From assembly GCA_030248215.1 (NCBI GenBank), contig JASANG010000777.1, forward strand, positions 239,942 through 303,941: a DNA stretch of 64,000 nucleotides. The letters run 5' to 3'. The notes under the pieces are model-generated. The model ran no database searches. It saw only the letters and a program-made list of their open reading frames with translations, and had not been told where the DNA came from. The DNA is from Enoplolaimus lenunculus (lineage: Eukaryota > Nematoda > Enoplea > Enoplida > Thoracostomopsidae). Of the stretch, positions 35,775 through 45,379 are shown piece by piece. Position 1 is the stretch's first letter, and each line of letters opens with the position of its first letter. A program made the translations under genes and the position numbers.

Positions 35775-36432
35775 AAATAGTCGACCCATGTTACTTTAAA
35801 GGGGGTCCACATTTATGGTGGCTCTATAAAAAGTAGGTTTAGCTTCTAGATTACATTTTTTATTTAGGTTTAGGCTTAATAGGCTCAGGAACTCATTTTT
35901 GCAGCACTTAGGATTAGGCTTAGGAATACGTTTAAGCTACTGTTACGCCCCTCAGAGTAACATTGGCCCAATACTCTATCTGGGGATACTTTTTGCGGAG
36001 GACCTAAATAAGTATCCGTACTTCAACCAAGTACTATAGGCTCCACAATGTATAGCATCAAAGTAAACTTTAATTAATAACAATATACATTTAAAATACT
36101 AAACTAACAGATGTACAATGTTTCAATAAGTAAACTGTGGCTGAGAAAGACTGTAAAGCTCGAATAATACGTGCAAGTTGTTGCAACATTAAGTATTCTC
36201 AAGCAATTTTTTTCGATCTCTGCTATAAATTCTGTGTTTGACGTAGAAAAACAAACTTGCAAAATAGAACCTGTTCGATTTCCAAATTTACACATTCCAA
36301 CGGGTTTTAAAAATCAACCCTTAGCAAACTTGACTAAAGTCAAGCAGGCACCACCCATACTAAACTTTGTTTTTCAAACAAACTTATCACAGATTTCCTA
36401 ATCAAAAACAATGTGTTTCAATTCAAATGACG

Positions 36433-39400
36433 TCACCGATTAGCCCAAATCCACTTGAACCCATCTCGTACACCGTCCAAATTATCAATATTTGACGACT
36501 GTACCTAAAAATTCAACTATATAAAATACTGGTATGGAACATTACACAACCGAAATACGTGAGAAAACAGATAAATTTTCAGACATCAGGGTGCAACCGG
36601 AATTACAATTAACCGGAACCGGGAAGCAAAAAACATGCCACCGAAAATTCATTTTTATTTTCTTTTTTTGCTGTGTTATTGGTGAAATAACCTTAGTCAA
36701 AAATAGGCCTTCACTAAGCGGAATCTACCTTCGATGGTTCATTTTTGTTGATTGTCAAAATCTAATTCAATTTACGGCACTAATTAAACAAGCGGCTTTA
36801 AAACATTCTTAAAAGTTAGCAAATTAAAAACGACCAAAAATTAACACTGCCAAAATTTTTAACTCCGGAAAAAAGTTTACCGAAACCGGAATACCGGACG
36901 CACCTGGTAGACATCTTGTACCATCTTTTCGAGTGAACCCAGACCATGAGTCGAAAAAATACCTACTCAAAACGCAAATAACGAGGCAAAGATTAATGCG
37001 GACCGGCTCGATAAACATTTACCACCGTTCTAAAAATAGCAAAAAATTTAAAAAAACAGATTAACAATGAAAGGAAAGGAACCTTGCTATTTTGCAACAA
37101 AAATTTACCGCTCCATCTTCGCGGTACTCGCCTATAGTCTAAACTGCCATAGTTTGACTTACCATCCATTTCATCGGCAATCGGCCTAAATGCAAGCAAC
37201 GAACAACATCAATCGGACAAAGTTGTGGACTCAAATCATTCGATGTAGCAAATCCTTGAGCAGGGGTTTCAGCATTATTCCTTTCGTCTTCGGACACTGA
37301 AGAACTGGAACCAGAACGCTGCAGCTGATTGCTAATGCAAACCAAAACCAACAGGACACACGGTGTCGTTGTAATTTGATCGTTAAGAATACAACTTGTA
37401 ATTGCAAACAACTCGTCTTGCGTTTGTGATACTGCAACAAATCGAGATATCAGAGTGTAACCGGAGGTGAAAAATACCACAGCCGTACGTTAACAACATT
37501 TGCCGGAGCCGAATGTGTCACCGATTGCAAAACGACATGAGGTAATTAAAACAATGTTTAATTTAGCAATTTTAGCAAATATCTGCAAGCAAAGTATAGT
37601 CAAAAATTTTGGCCTTACGCTTATTTGTTAAGAAATTTCGGTAATTACTTCTTGAAAACTGTAAGACAGCTAATAACCAAAGTTATTGAACGACGCTTAT
37701 TTTTGTAAAACTACGGAAAATTTATTATCAAAATTTATGTAACTACCGGCAAATATTCTACCGAATCCAGAGGTCGATGTTCAGTCGGAGCCGCAGGTCG
37801 ATTTTAAACCGAAGACAGACCTGCGGTGGCACCCCACCAGATATACTATACAAAAGTAACAAAACAAACAAAACAATAAAATTCCCTCTACACTAAAGTT
37901 TGGAACTTTTAAAGAAACATAATATTTAGAACCAGGCAACGTTTTCAAACCAAGGCCTAATTACTTTACTTTAGAATTGCAAATTTTCAACTTGGTCAGA
38001 ACCTATTCAATATTGACAAATGAATATACAAACCAGTTGCTAAGCTTTCACTAGCATCAACTACGTACACCAGCGCTGTTGCTGAGCGTAACAAATCGTG
38101 TACGGCAGGACGTACATCATATTTGCCGCCCGTGCAAACATACAAACGACTGTTTTGAAACCTTGAATTCGCAGTCGCGCTACGTCTAATGCGTTTTGTA
38201 TTACTGTACAGCGTTACCAAATCGAAGTGAAATGACTGTAACCGTAGACTGATACCTGAACCAACACCTGTAAAGAAAAATACTTTGATTATTTACAAAG
38301 AAACTAAAAATATTTTAATTCAGAATCCAGGTATGCGTTTTTAAACAATTTTATGATTAACTGATCAATTAAAAATGTATATCGAGTGATATATGTTTAA
38401 AGAAGACATACTCTCTAATAGATACTCTGTAGTACTTGACTTGAAAAATTAGATTTTGTCGTAAAATACACCGTCGTTTGAAATTTCGAGCGAAAAAACT
38501 ATATATCTAGTTTAAACTCAGATTATAATTAATGGCAATTAAAGTGTTAAATATCTTTAATTTACCTTACGGTCTATACACGGAGCGCGGTAGGCCACAA
38601 AGGCCAAAATATAACACAATTCAGCCTGCATTTTTTGTACTTACCTCCAGAATTTCCTGCAGTCATTCCTGTAACGACGAAACGATTTTTCAAGTCTGCA
38701 ACACCGATCTTTTCATCAACCAACATTTTCCGCACAATTCGAGATGCTTTTCCTTCAAGACCTGGACCAAACATGATAATACGCGAGTGAGGAGATAACG
38801 CAAGCGGCACAATCAAAGCCCTGAGATCGTTAAACGTACTACGCCATCCTGATGAATGCCACGATTCGGCATCTGGATGGCAAGCTAAAAACCTGAAATA
38901 ATAATTGAGAATGAAAAAAATAGAAATTGTAAGGCAAAATTTAGTTGACGAAAGACTTTGATTTAGTTTGCAACTTAGTTATTGTTATTTAAGGCGTTAT
39001 ATAAAATGCTGTAGAAACTCCTGGTTCCAACAGAATTTCCATTCCGATTTAATATCGTTATGCAAAACAAGCTCCAATTGTTTAAATTTGTGTTAAATTT
39101 CAATACCAAATTTGCCCACTTTTCGGACGGAAAAGTCATTGGAGTACAAGTCAAAAGTATATGAAAGGAGAATCGTTAGTGTTCAACCGCATAACCACGC
39201 ATTAAGCGTAACTTACAGTGCTTTACTGGAAATATTTGGCCAAACTTGTTTCACAAATTCGGGGTTTCGATTAGAATACACTTGACACCATTTTCTAATA
39301 TCACGCCGTAGAATATCATGCCATATCACTTCACTGCTGCATTTAATGTATAAGGCATGATTCACACAACATAGCCTAACAATATCATGTGGTGCGAGGA

Positions 39401-39898
39401 ACAAGGCAACTGTAGCAAGAACTTCCACCTAAAATAAAGAGGACGCGTGACGTTACACACCATGAGAGTGGTTTAACAAAAACCGTTACGACAGCCTACA
39501 AGATACAGGTACATACGTAAATACCCTTTATTTCAAGGTATGTAAACAATTCTTTCGCACCCACTTGTTAGTAAAATGTAAATGGAAATACTTGGAAACT
39601 AACAAAAGCAAATTTGCACTGTTCACTTAGAAGACAAGCAATAACAGAAAACCTGTTTATTCCTTCCAAATCATTTATATAGTAAATATACCGGCAGATT
39701 AGAGAACTGAATATGCCCAGAACGTTGATAGAAACCACAAACGGAGACTTCAGCCATTACATGTGGAATACTTGAAGAAAAGTAGTGCTGCGATCCGCCT
39801 ATTGTCGGCTGTTGGTCGGCTTTGGCTTTATACAGCGCCAAGAACTTATGAATATTTTCAATGCTAAAACTTTGGCTATCGAGCTGAAGCGGCCTCAT
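36433..39898 (-). CDS. FBXO4: F-box only protein 4, complete
   Basis: Six minus-strand exons: 39692-39898, 39217-39428, 38645-38892, 38034-38267, 37163-37431 and 36433-36498. They join in frame to 411 codons plus stop, against 387 aa in human. The F-box spans the first junction: SNLPVEVLATVALFLAPHD matches the LPIDVQLYILSFLSPHD core of the family. Exon 3 carries IIMFGPGLEG, exon 4 begins GVGSGISL and ends DLLRSATALVYVVDASE, exon 5 holds LLVLVCISNQ and LCPIDVVRCL, and the last exon gives DGFKWIWANR. FBXO4 is the substrate receptor of an SCF ubiquitin ligase; its C-terminal half is a GTPase-like fold without nucleotide-binding motifs. The ATG at 39898 is chosen because the resulting N-terminal length (69 residues before the F-box core) equals that of vertebrate orthologues. 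The frame stays open upstream to 40018, so a longer N terminus is possible. Two hAT-like MITEs lie in its introns. Confidence 0.92.
36587..36906. mobile_element. hAT-like MITE in last FBXO4 intron
   Basis: CAGGGTGCAACCGG start and CCGGACGCACCTG end, with flanks TCAGACAT and GTAGACAT (six of eight bases equal). Confidence 0.75.
37450..37836. mobile_element. hAT-like MITE beside FBXO4 exon 5
   Basis: CAGAGTGTAACCGGAGGTG start and a decayed GGTGGCACCCCA end, flanked by CGAGATAT and CCAGATAT (seven of eight). It begins only 18 bp upstream of the exon 5 boundary, so the branch-point region is probably inside the element. Confidence 0.7.
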
Positions 39899-41024
39899 AC
39901 TAAAAGTACATACAATATAAGTAATAGTTAATCTAGAACCTAAACAGCAGATTATAATTATGCGCTCATAAATTATGGCCGGATTTTCAATTGCGTGCAG
40001 CCGAATCGCCTGTAGCATTTAACAGTTGCGAGTTTCGAGTAAGCGAACTAAGTCAGCTATACATGCCATACACAGCTATCAAGTACGACCGACACCTCAA
40101 AAATGCATGCACAGAAATACAATGCAATAGCAGATCTACAAACTAAGCAGGAGATTGTAATAAATATTACTTCCGACCTGAATATAACAGCCTATGAAGA
40201 AACGCATCTTCGGTAATTGTAATATTTGCCAGCGTGGAAGACGTTATATCCGATCGGTTACTGAGTAGCAAGAAGATCTATCTTGGTACGTAAGTGTAAA
40301 CAAAAGCAATGTCAAACGAAATGAGGATGAGCTGATATACTAACAAATAAGAACAGCGAGAATTATTCTGAAACCACATTCACACGTACAAGTTGCAGCT
40401 GCATGTTGTTTCCGGCAAAATTTACGCGTGCAAACTACAGCTGTGTAGATCCTTGCTGTGAAATCTAGCACATGTAAGTGGAATTAACAAATTCCTAATT
40501 TATGATGCCTAGCCTTGCACTGAAGAAAACTAACGAAAAAACATCGTTGGCATTGTTATTAACTATATAACATATAGCGACATATCTAATTTCATTTGAA
40601 ATCAATCATCAAAAGATACGTGGTCGAGACTTCCTGTGCCTGTGCTTTATGTTCCATGCCTTACGTGAAACACGTTTAGCATGCATTATTTAATATGCTA
40701 CATTTGATTTGTGCCTAATGTTCAGGTGTTTCGAATTGCTGCTTATAAAAATCTTACCAAGAATCGAACAATGGAAGAAAACACTTAGCCAGTGCCAATA
40801 GTTATTTGATAAGTTAAAATCAAAGAATTTAGAACATGACGAGCAAGAGCCCACTCGTATGATGATGTCTGATCGAAATTCACTTGCTTGCGGATATCTG
40901 TATTTTTTCGTTTAAGTGATGTCTTGGTTTTGTTGCAAGAAATTGTAGGATTTTCATGCCGGCGGCTGTTCCAGATCTGCGATATGAGCTCGATCGCTCT
41001 TTACCAATGCCACGCCGGTCTTAA

Positions 41025-41200
41025 GATTGTTATAAGTGCTTTGTCAGGGAGAGTAAAAATATCCCGTCGACAGGTTAATAAGTGAATGTGCCTCCGAAAA
41101 TATTACCAAGCTGAAAACGTGCGATTGTTATAAGTGCTTTGTCAGGTAGAGTAAAAATATCAGGTCGACAGGTTGATAAGTGAATGTGCCTCAAACGTGC
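41025..41200. repeat. 98-bp tandem duplication
   Basis: GATTGTTATAAGTGCTTTGT occurs at 41025 and 41123, and the similarity continues through GTCGACAGGTTAATAAGTGA to GAATGTGCCTC. The copies differ at a handful of sites. Confidence 0.85.
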
Positions 41201-41374
41201 TACTCGTCGCCGTGCAAATAACCTTGTGATAAGCAATAATATTTTGTACCATCAAAAGGAGGCTACACATCGCAGCGTTGTTCTTGAGAAATCAGAATGA
41301 CTTACTAATCAAACAATCACACAAAATTCCTTCGCGGTTCTAGAGGCAGTCTTGGCTTTTCTACAAAAAGGACT

Positions 41375-41680
41375 TTCTGAGTGTGAGCGGTCCTCATCGC
41401 TGTTCCCTCACCGGTGTCAGAACTGCACGGTCGGGACCATTCCTTCCTCCGAAGTTCTGCGAATATACGTGGTTTTTACCCTAACTTTCTTCGAAACATA
41501 TGACCACGCCGGGAATCGAACCTCGGACCTCTCGCTCGCGAGTCAAGCGCGCTACCCATTACACCACGCGGCCGATATCCTAATTTCCTCTGGTGGTATA
41601 TGTGCACGAGTATGTATATGCCTTAACATTACACACTCTGCACATATACAAGCCCGTATATATACTCACATTCCTCCTTT
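41375..41680 (-). mobile_element. tRNA-derived SINE-like unit, family C, copy 1 of tandem dimer
   Basis: A minus-strand tRNA-like core at about 41503-41575: GGCCGCG/CGTGGTC acceptor arms pair over 7 bp (two G-U), box A GTGGTGTAATGGGTAGCGC, box B GAGGTTCGATTCCCGG. The T-stem contains mismatches, so I treat it as a repeat and not a functional tRNA. The unit continues outward with TGTGCACGAGTATGTATATG on the left-hand side of the core as read on the minus strand. Confidence 0.75.
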
Positions 41681-41766
41681 AGGCGGTCGCCCCGGACCGC
41701 GAATCCAAACTTCTCCGAATCCATGAGCCTGCAATTTACAGCGCCCGTCTCGGTGGGTCCTCCATG
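41681..41766. repeat. SINE-dimer linker 3
   Basis: GGCGGTCGCCCCGGACCGCG, then TGCAATTTACAGCGCCCGTC and TCCTCCATG directly before the second family C unit. It parallels linkers 1 and 2 in order and length. Confidence 0.55.
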
Positions 41767-42030
41767 TCAGAACTGCACGGCCGCGACACCCCCTCCTCGT
41801 ACGACCCTACGAACTCCGCTCCCACACCCCTACTCTACTTAACACCACACCACCCGCCGGGAATCGAACCTCCCCCCCCCCCTCGGCACTTCTCGCTCGC
41901 GAGTCAAGCGCGTTGCCCATTACAACACGCGGACGATATCCTAATTTCCTCTGGTGGTATATGTGCACGAGTATGTATATGCCTTAACATTACACACTCT
42001 GCACATACACAAGCCGCGTATATATACTCA
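41767..42030 (-). mobile_element. tRNA-derived SINE-like unit, family C, copy 2
   Basis: Second, more diverged copy with a C-rich insertion (CCTCCCCCCCCCCC) near box B and a changed box A (TGTTGTAATGGGCAACGC). Confidence 0.7.
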
Positions 42031-42279
42031 CAACCGTTAATGACAAACTCGGGTATAACAGGCCCGTGACTTAGAAATATTCTGATTTCATCAGACTAAT
42101 GATTCAAGCTCCAGGATAAAAACCGGGTTTTTTATCTTAGAGGGAAACGTGGATCGTAAAGTAAAAGACGAGGAAAGTGAAATTTAATATATCTGGACTA
42201 AAAACTGGAAAAGAAAGTATTAATATGAGAAACACTAGTTATATCTTATGTGATTTTCTCATTCTTGCTCTTTTGTTTT

Positions 42280-43080
42280 CAAGACAAGACAAGAAGTTTA
42301 TTTGGACCGAGAGCACGACACAATATGCATTTAGTATAAATAGTACAAACACAGCCAAGTTGACAAAATCATTGAATGTGTGCAGTACGCCCAAATAAAG
42401 GAAAAGTTAGAAAGAGGGCATGCCCTACTTATATCTAACTTGGCAAAAATTCTGCGATGGTGTGCTGGAGGAAGGGGTTGATCCAAAAATGACCAATCAC
42501 CAGTTTTAATCGTGATGAAGGTATGCTTTTAGGTCTACCTGTTTCAACAAAGTTTTAAACTACTCTGACACCAAATGAATGATTTAAAAAATTTGTTCGA
42601 AACTTACTTTTTTCGAGTTTCATGGGATGGCCCCTGGTTCTTGAGACGTTAGATAACTTTAATAACTTAGAACATGCATCAATCTCCTCATTTAGTATCT
42701 TATATACCATAGTAAGATCGGAATGTTATGGGCGTAATTCGAGAGGTTCAATATTTAGTATGGAAAGTCGTTCTTTATAGGGGACGGATTGCCAGTTAAG
42801 TCTGCTAAACAGACGGCGGGTGAAATATCTTTGAACCCGTTCAATTGTATTTATATCTCGAATATAGCATGGTGACCAGACAGGTGACGCATATTCGAGA
42901 AGTCTCCGTACGTATGTTAGGTATGATTTAAGCAGTACCTGCGGATTTGTAGTTAGGAAACAGCGAAATAAAATGTTAATATTTTGGTAAGCTCGCTTCG
43001 AGATAGTGCTGCAGTGACTATTACTTATGAAATCTTGAGTTACAAGAACGCCAAGGTCCTTTTGTATTATGTTCTGATTT
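42280..43080 (-). mobile_element. Decayed non-LTR retrotransposon (CR1/L2/Jockey-type), 3' end
   Basis: The minus strand translates from about 43075 to 42590 as the C-terminal end of a LINE reverse transcriptase: KDLGVLVTQDF, then LLKSYLTYVRRLLEYASPVW, then IERVQRYFTRRLF and a DLTMVYKILNEE segment. At least one in-frame stop interrupts it just before the last segment. Beyond it, the minus strand ends in AATAAACTTC followed by TTGTC repeats near 42280, which looks like a LINE 3' terminus. Only the 3' part is present, a typical 5'-truncated dead copy. Confidence 0.8.
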
Positions 43081-44168
43081 TGTTGTTTTTTGGTTATTAA
43101 TTCAGTATTGAGTTACATTACAGAGTTACAGATATGTGAACTAATGTTCCCGGACATGTTTTTCTTAGAATTTCATCAATGATGAGAATTGCTTTTGGTT
43201 TAATTTAATTTTGATTTTGAGTTTAATTTTAACTTAACTTCCATTCATTTGTCATTTTTTGGAAGTGAACCCTTATTCGGGGATCTGTAAGTTGTATGTT
43301 TCTTGCGTCTTGTTCTTATTAATACTGTATTCGTTCTTAATTAAACGTTAACCTGAGTTATTTCTGATAGCGAGATCGATGGGCTTCGTTGTATTAAATC
43401 GGAGATCGAATCCCTTGCTACGGCTGGAATTGGATGAACTCTTCCAGACCTCTAGCAATCCTAATATTCTAAACCATGTCAAGTATTATATTCATAGTTT
43501 ACAATGTGAATGCATGATTACATATATTAGTGAATAGCATCAAAACTAACGCATAAATTTACCCACCCCAGTATTTCGGCACCCAATGCTATGTGAGCCA
43601 GTCGGTTGAACATTAACAATAGAGCTTAAGTCTCCAGTAATAAGATTGAAAGTTCCTTACCATCAAGTGCAGGTTTGGCGAATACAAATGGTGTGCTAAA
43701 AGAACAAGTACACCATTGTCAATGTTGTGCCGTTATTATGATGATCATCGATTGCGAATTACCGGAGGGTCACCTCAGGGGGTACAGGCTTGCTAATGCC
43801 CCGCAGGAAATTTAGGGGCGCAAATAAGTACTGAACAAACATGTAGGTTACAAGTCAATGCGTTAACACGTCGGTATATGGTCCTTCCACTTCAAAAATG
43901 CTCAATTCGGAACCGCAAACGTATACTGTCACCAGAGATCGAGAACGACTTAATGCGAACCGGTATCAGCGAGGTCACAATCGTTATTCTTGGGAAGACC
44001 CGCATGGTTACCAATACTAGTGTTATGCCCCCAAAATATTCTCCAATTTCTCAGGACTCCAGATAGCAAACTCTAACCACGTTAGAATTCGCTCTATCTT
44101 TCCTCGTTGTCTCTAGTTACTCCGAATTCCACAGGTTCCCCTATTACGTGAAATATGACACCCTTAAA

Positions 44169-44937
44169 TCTGGCTTCTCCACAGCTTGAAAATTTCCGCC
44201 GGGGGGCGTTTCCTGTGGGGCAGCTGATTTTGCTGGGGGGCAGTTTTCCTGGGGGGCCCCCAGATGATCTGGGGGGTCCTGGGGGCAGGCTTAAAATTTT
44301 GCAAACCGAGTTTTTGGACCATTTTTTCATTCTAGACCGTGTATTCAACATAACGTAAGATTACTCATCGCTCAACATGACAAAAATTTCTCGCAAACGC
44401 TAATAACAATAATTTTAACTAATATTACGTATATACTGACAACTTAACCAGAAGTTGAAAGAAGCACAATTATATAAAATATAGATAATCTAATTGAAAC
44501 TGTGATTAATATATATTTTGTATATTAGTCACAGCTTCAATTTATCATAAGGCTCAGGCGGGTTGAACTTGCTGCTGCAAGGTACTTTCGAATGCTGTAT
44601 GCCCTGAAACGGTCTTTATATAATTGTGCTTTTTCAGTTCATTATTGAATTGTATTAGTTACTACGGGTATTTGTAACGCTATTAAAAATTATGAGTACT
44701 CAGCGTAATATAAAATCATATTTTGCCGAATGTCCGCCTCAAAAGAAGTCCAGGTCTTTACGTTTTAACATTGAAAATTTTTGACCTAGAAAATTCCTGG
44801 GGGGCCCCCAGCAAAAAAATTTGCTGGGGGGCGTCCGAAAATTCGCCGGGGGGCCTTTCCTGGGAGCGGCAAAATTTTAGCCGGGGGAAAATGAAAATTT
44901 CGAAAAGTGCTGGCCCCCCCGCTGTGGAGAAGCCAGA
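44169..44937. mobile_element. Inverted-repeat element with G-run arms
   Basis: TCTGGCTTCTCCACAGC at 44169 and GCTGTGGAGAAGCCAGA at 44921 are perfect inverted ends. Both arms (about 140 bp) are built from CTGGGGGG/CCCCCAG blocks. A second, nested inverted repeat sits inside (44452-44642) with ends GAAGCACAATTATATAAA and TTTATATAATTGTGCTTTTTC and its own inner hairpin around 44484-44548. Confidence 0.75.
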
Positions 44938-44979
44938 CTAAAATATGTACTCCATGCTATTAACGTCGATTTGCTTGAA

Positions 44980-45270
44980 TGTCCGGCCCACCCTGCTGTG
45001 TATGTACTCTGTAGTGTTTTCGTATGCAACACCAGTAAAACATCAGGGAACCAAAACACGTGTAATAAATATGTTGATGTTTTCATTAGGCATAAAAATG
45101 CAGAAACTCAGTAGCTAATGGGAGGCGGGTTGGCTCAGTGGTAGCAGGCTGGACTGAGAATTTGTGGATAATTGGCCGTGGGGTCAAAACTGGAACACGG
45201 TGCTCATTTTTAGCTGCAATTACTGAGAACTAAACTGCGTGTCCTAGCTCAACCAACATTAAGAAATCAA
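44980..45270 (+). mobile_element. tRNA-derived SINE-like unit, family B, diverged single copy
   Basis: tRNA-like core from about 45122 with box A GGTTGGCTCAGTGGTAGCAG. Box B is degraded (GGGGTCAAAACTGG). Preceding words GGCATAAAAATGCAGAAACTCAG match the outer part of the 22.2-23.0 kb units. Confidence 0.7.
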
Positions 45271-45379
45271 GAATGTTCATGACATGTTTAGCCAGCAAGA
45301 TTTTACTATGATTACAGGTGGCGAGGGGGCTTTTAAATCACTCATGATATAAAAGTATTTAACGATTATATCGCATTTG

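Larger units (their letters stand above)
32907..36432. other. Intergenic between MITE cluster and FBXO4
   Basis: Holds a diverged family A SINE core (33093-33300), the MITE fragment at 34651-34727, a hAT-like element (35431-35774) and a GGTTTAGGCTTAATAGGCTC block with GTTACGCCCCTCAGAGTAAC at about 35800-35975 from another MITE family. A repeated block GTTAGCTAACTATT...TCGGTTTT occurs at 34822 and 34976. The open frame at 33274-33480 begins inside the SINE and is not considered a gene. Confidence 0.45.
39899..42275. other. Intergenic between FBXO4 and LINE fossil
   Basis: Apart from the 98-bp tandem duplication and the family C SINE dimer (both listed), no gene recognised. Confidence 0.5.
43081..45379. 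other. Intergenic upstream of spinster
   Basis: No gene recognised. Contains the G-rich inverted-repeat element (44169-44937) and a diverged family B SINE (44980-45270). The spinster promoter should lie at the right edge; the SINE ends about 110 bp before the start codon. Confidence 0.5.

Noticed and set aside
37020-37162. A 24-nt intron followed by a 30-nt exon after FBXO4 exon 5
   Set aside because: An intron of 24 nt is too short for normal splicing; the 66-nt exon at 36433-36498 matches the FBXO4 C terminus and keeps phase 0.
41503-41575. Functional tRNA gene with anticodon-loop-like CTCGCGA
   Set aside because: T-stem mismatches and its place within a dimeric repeat point to a tRNA-derived element.
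41352-42069. Two plus-strand open frames of 124 and 101 codons
   Set aside because: They run antisense through the family C SINE dimer; their similarity to each other comes from the repeat.
44094-44358. Overlapping Gly/Pro-rich frames on both strands
   Set aside because: They come from the G-run arm of the inverted-repeat element.
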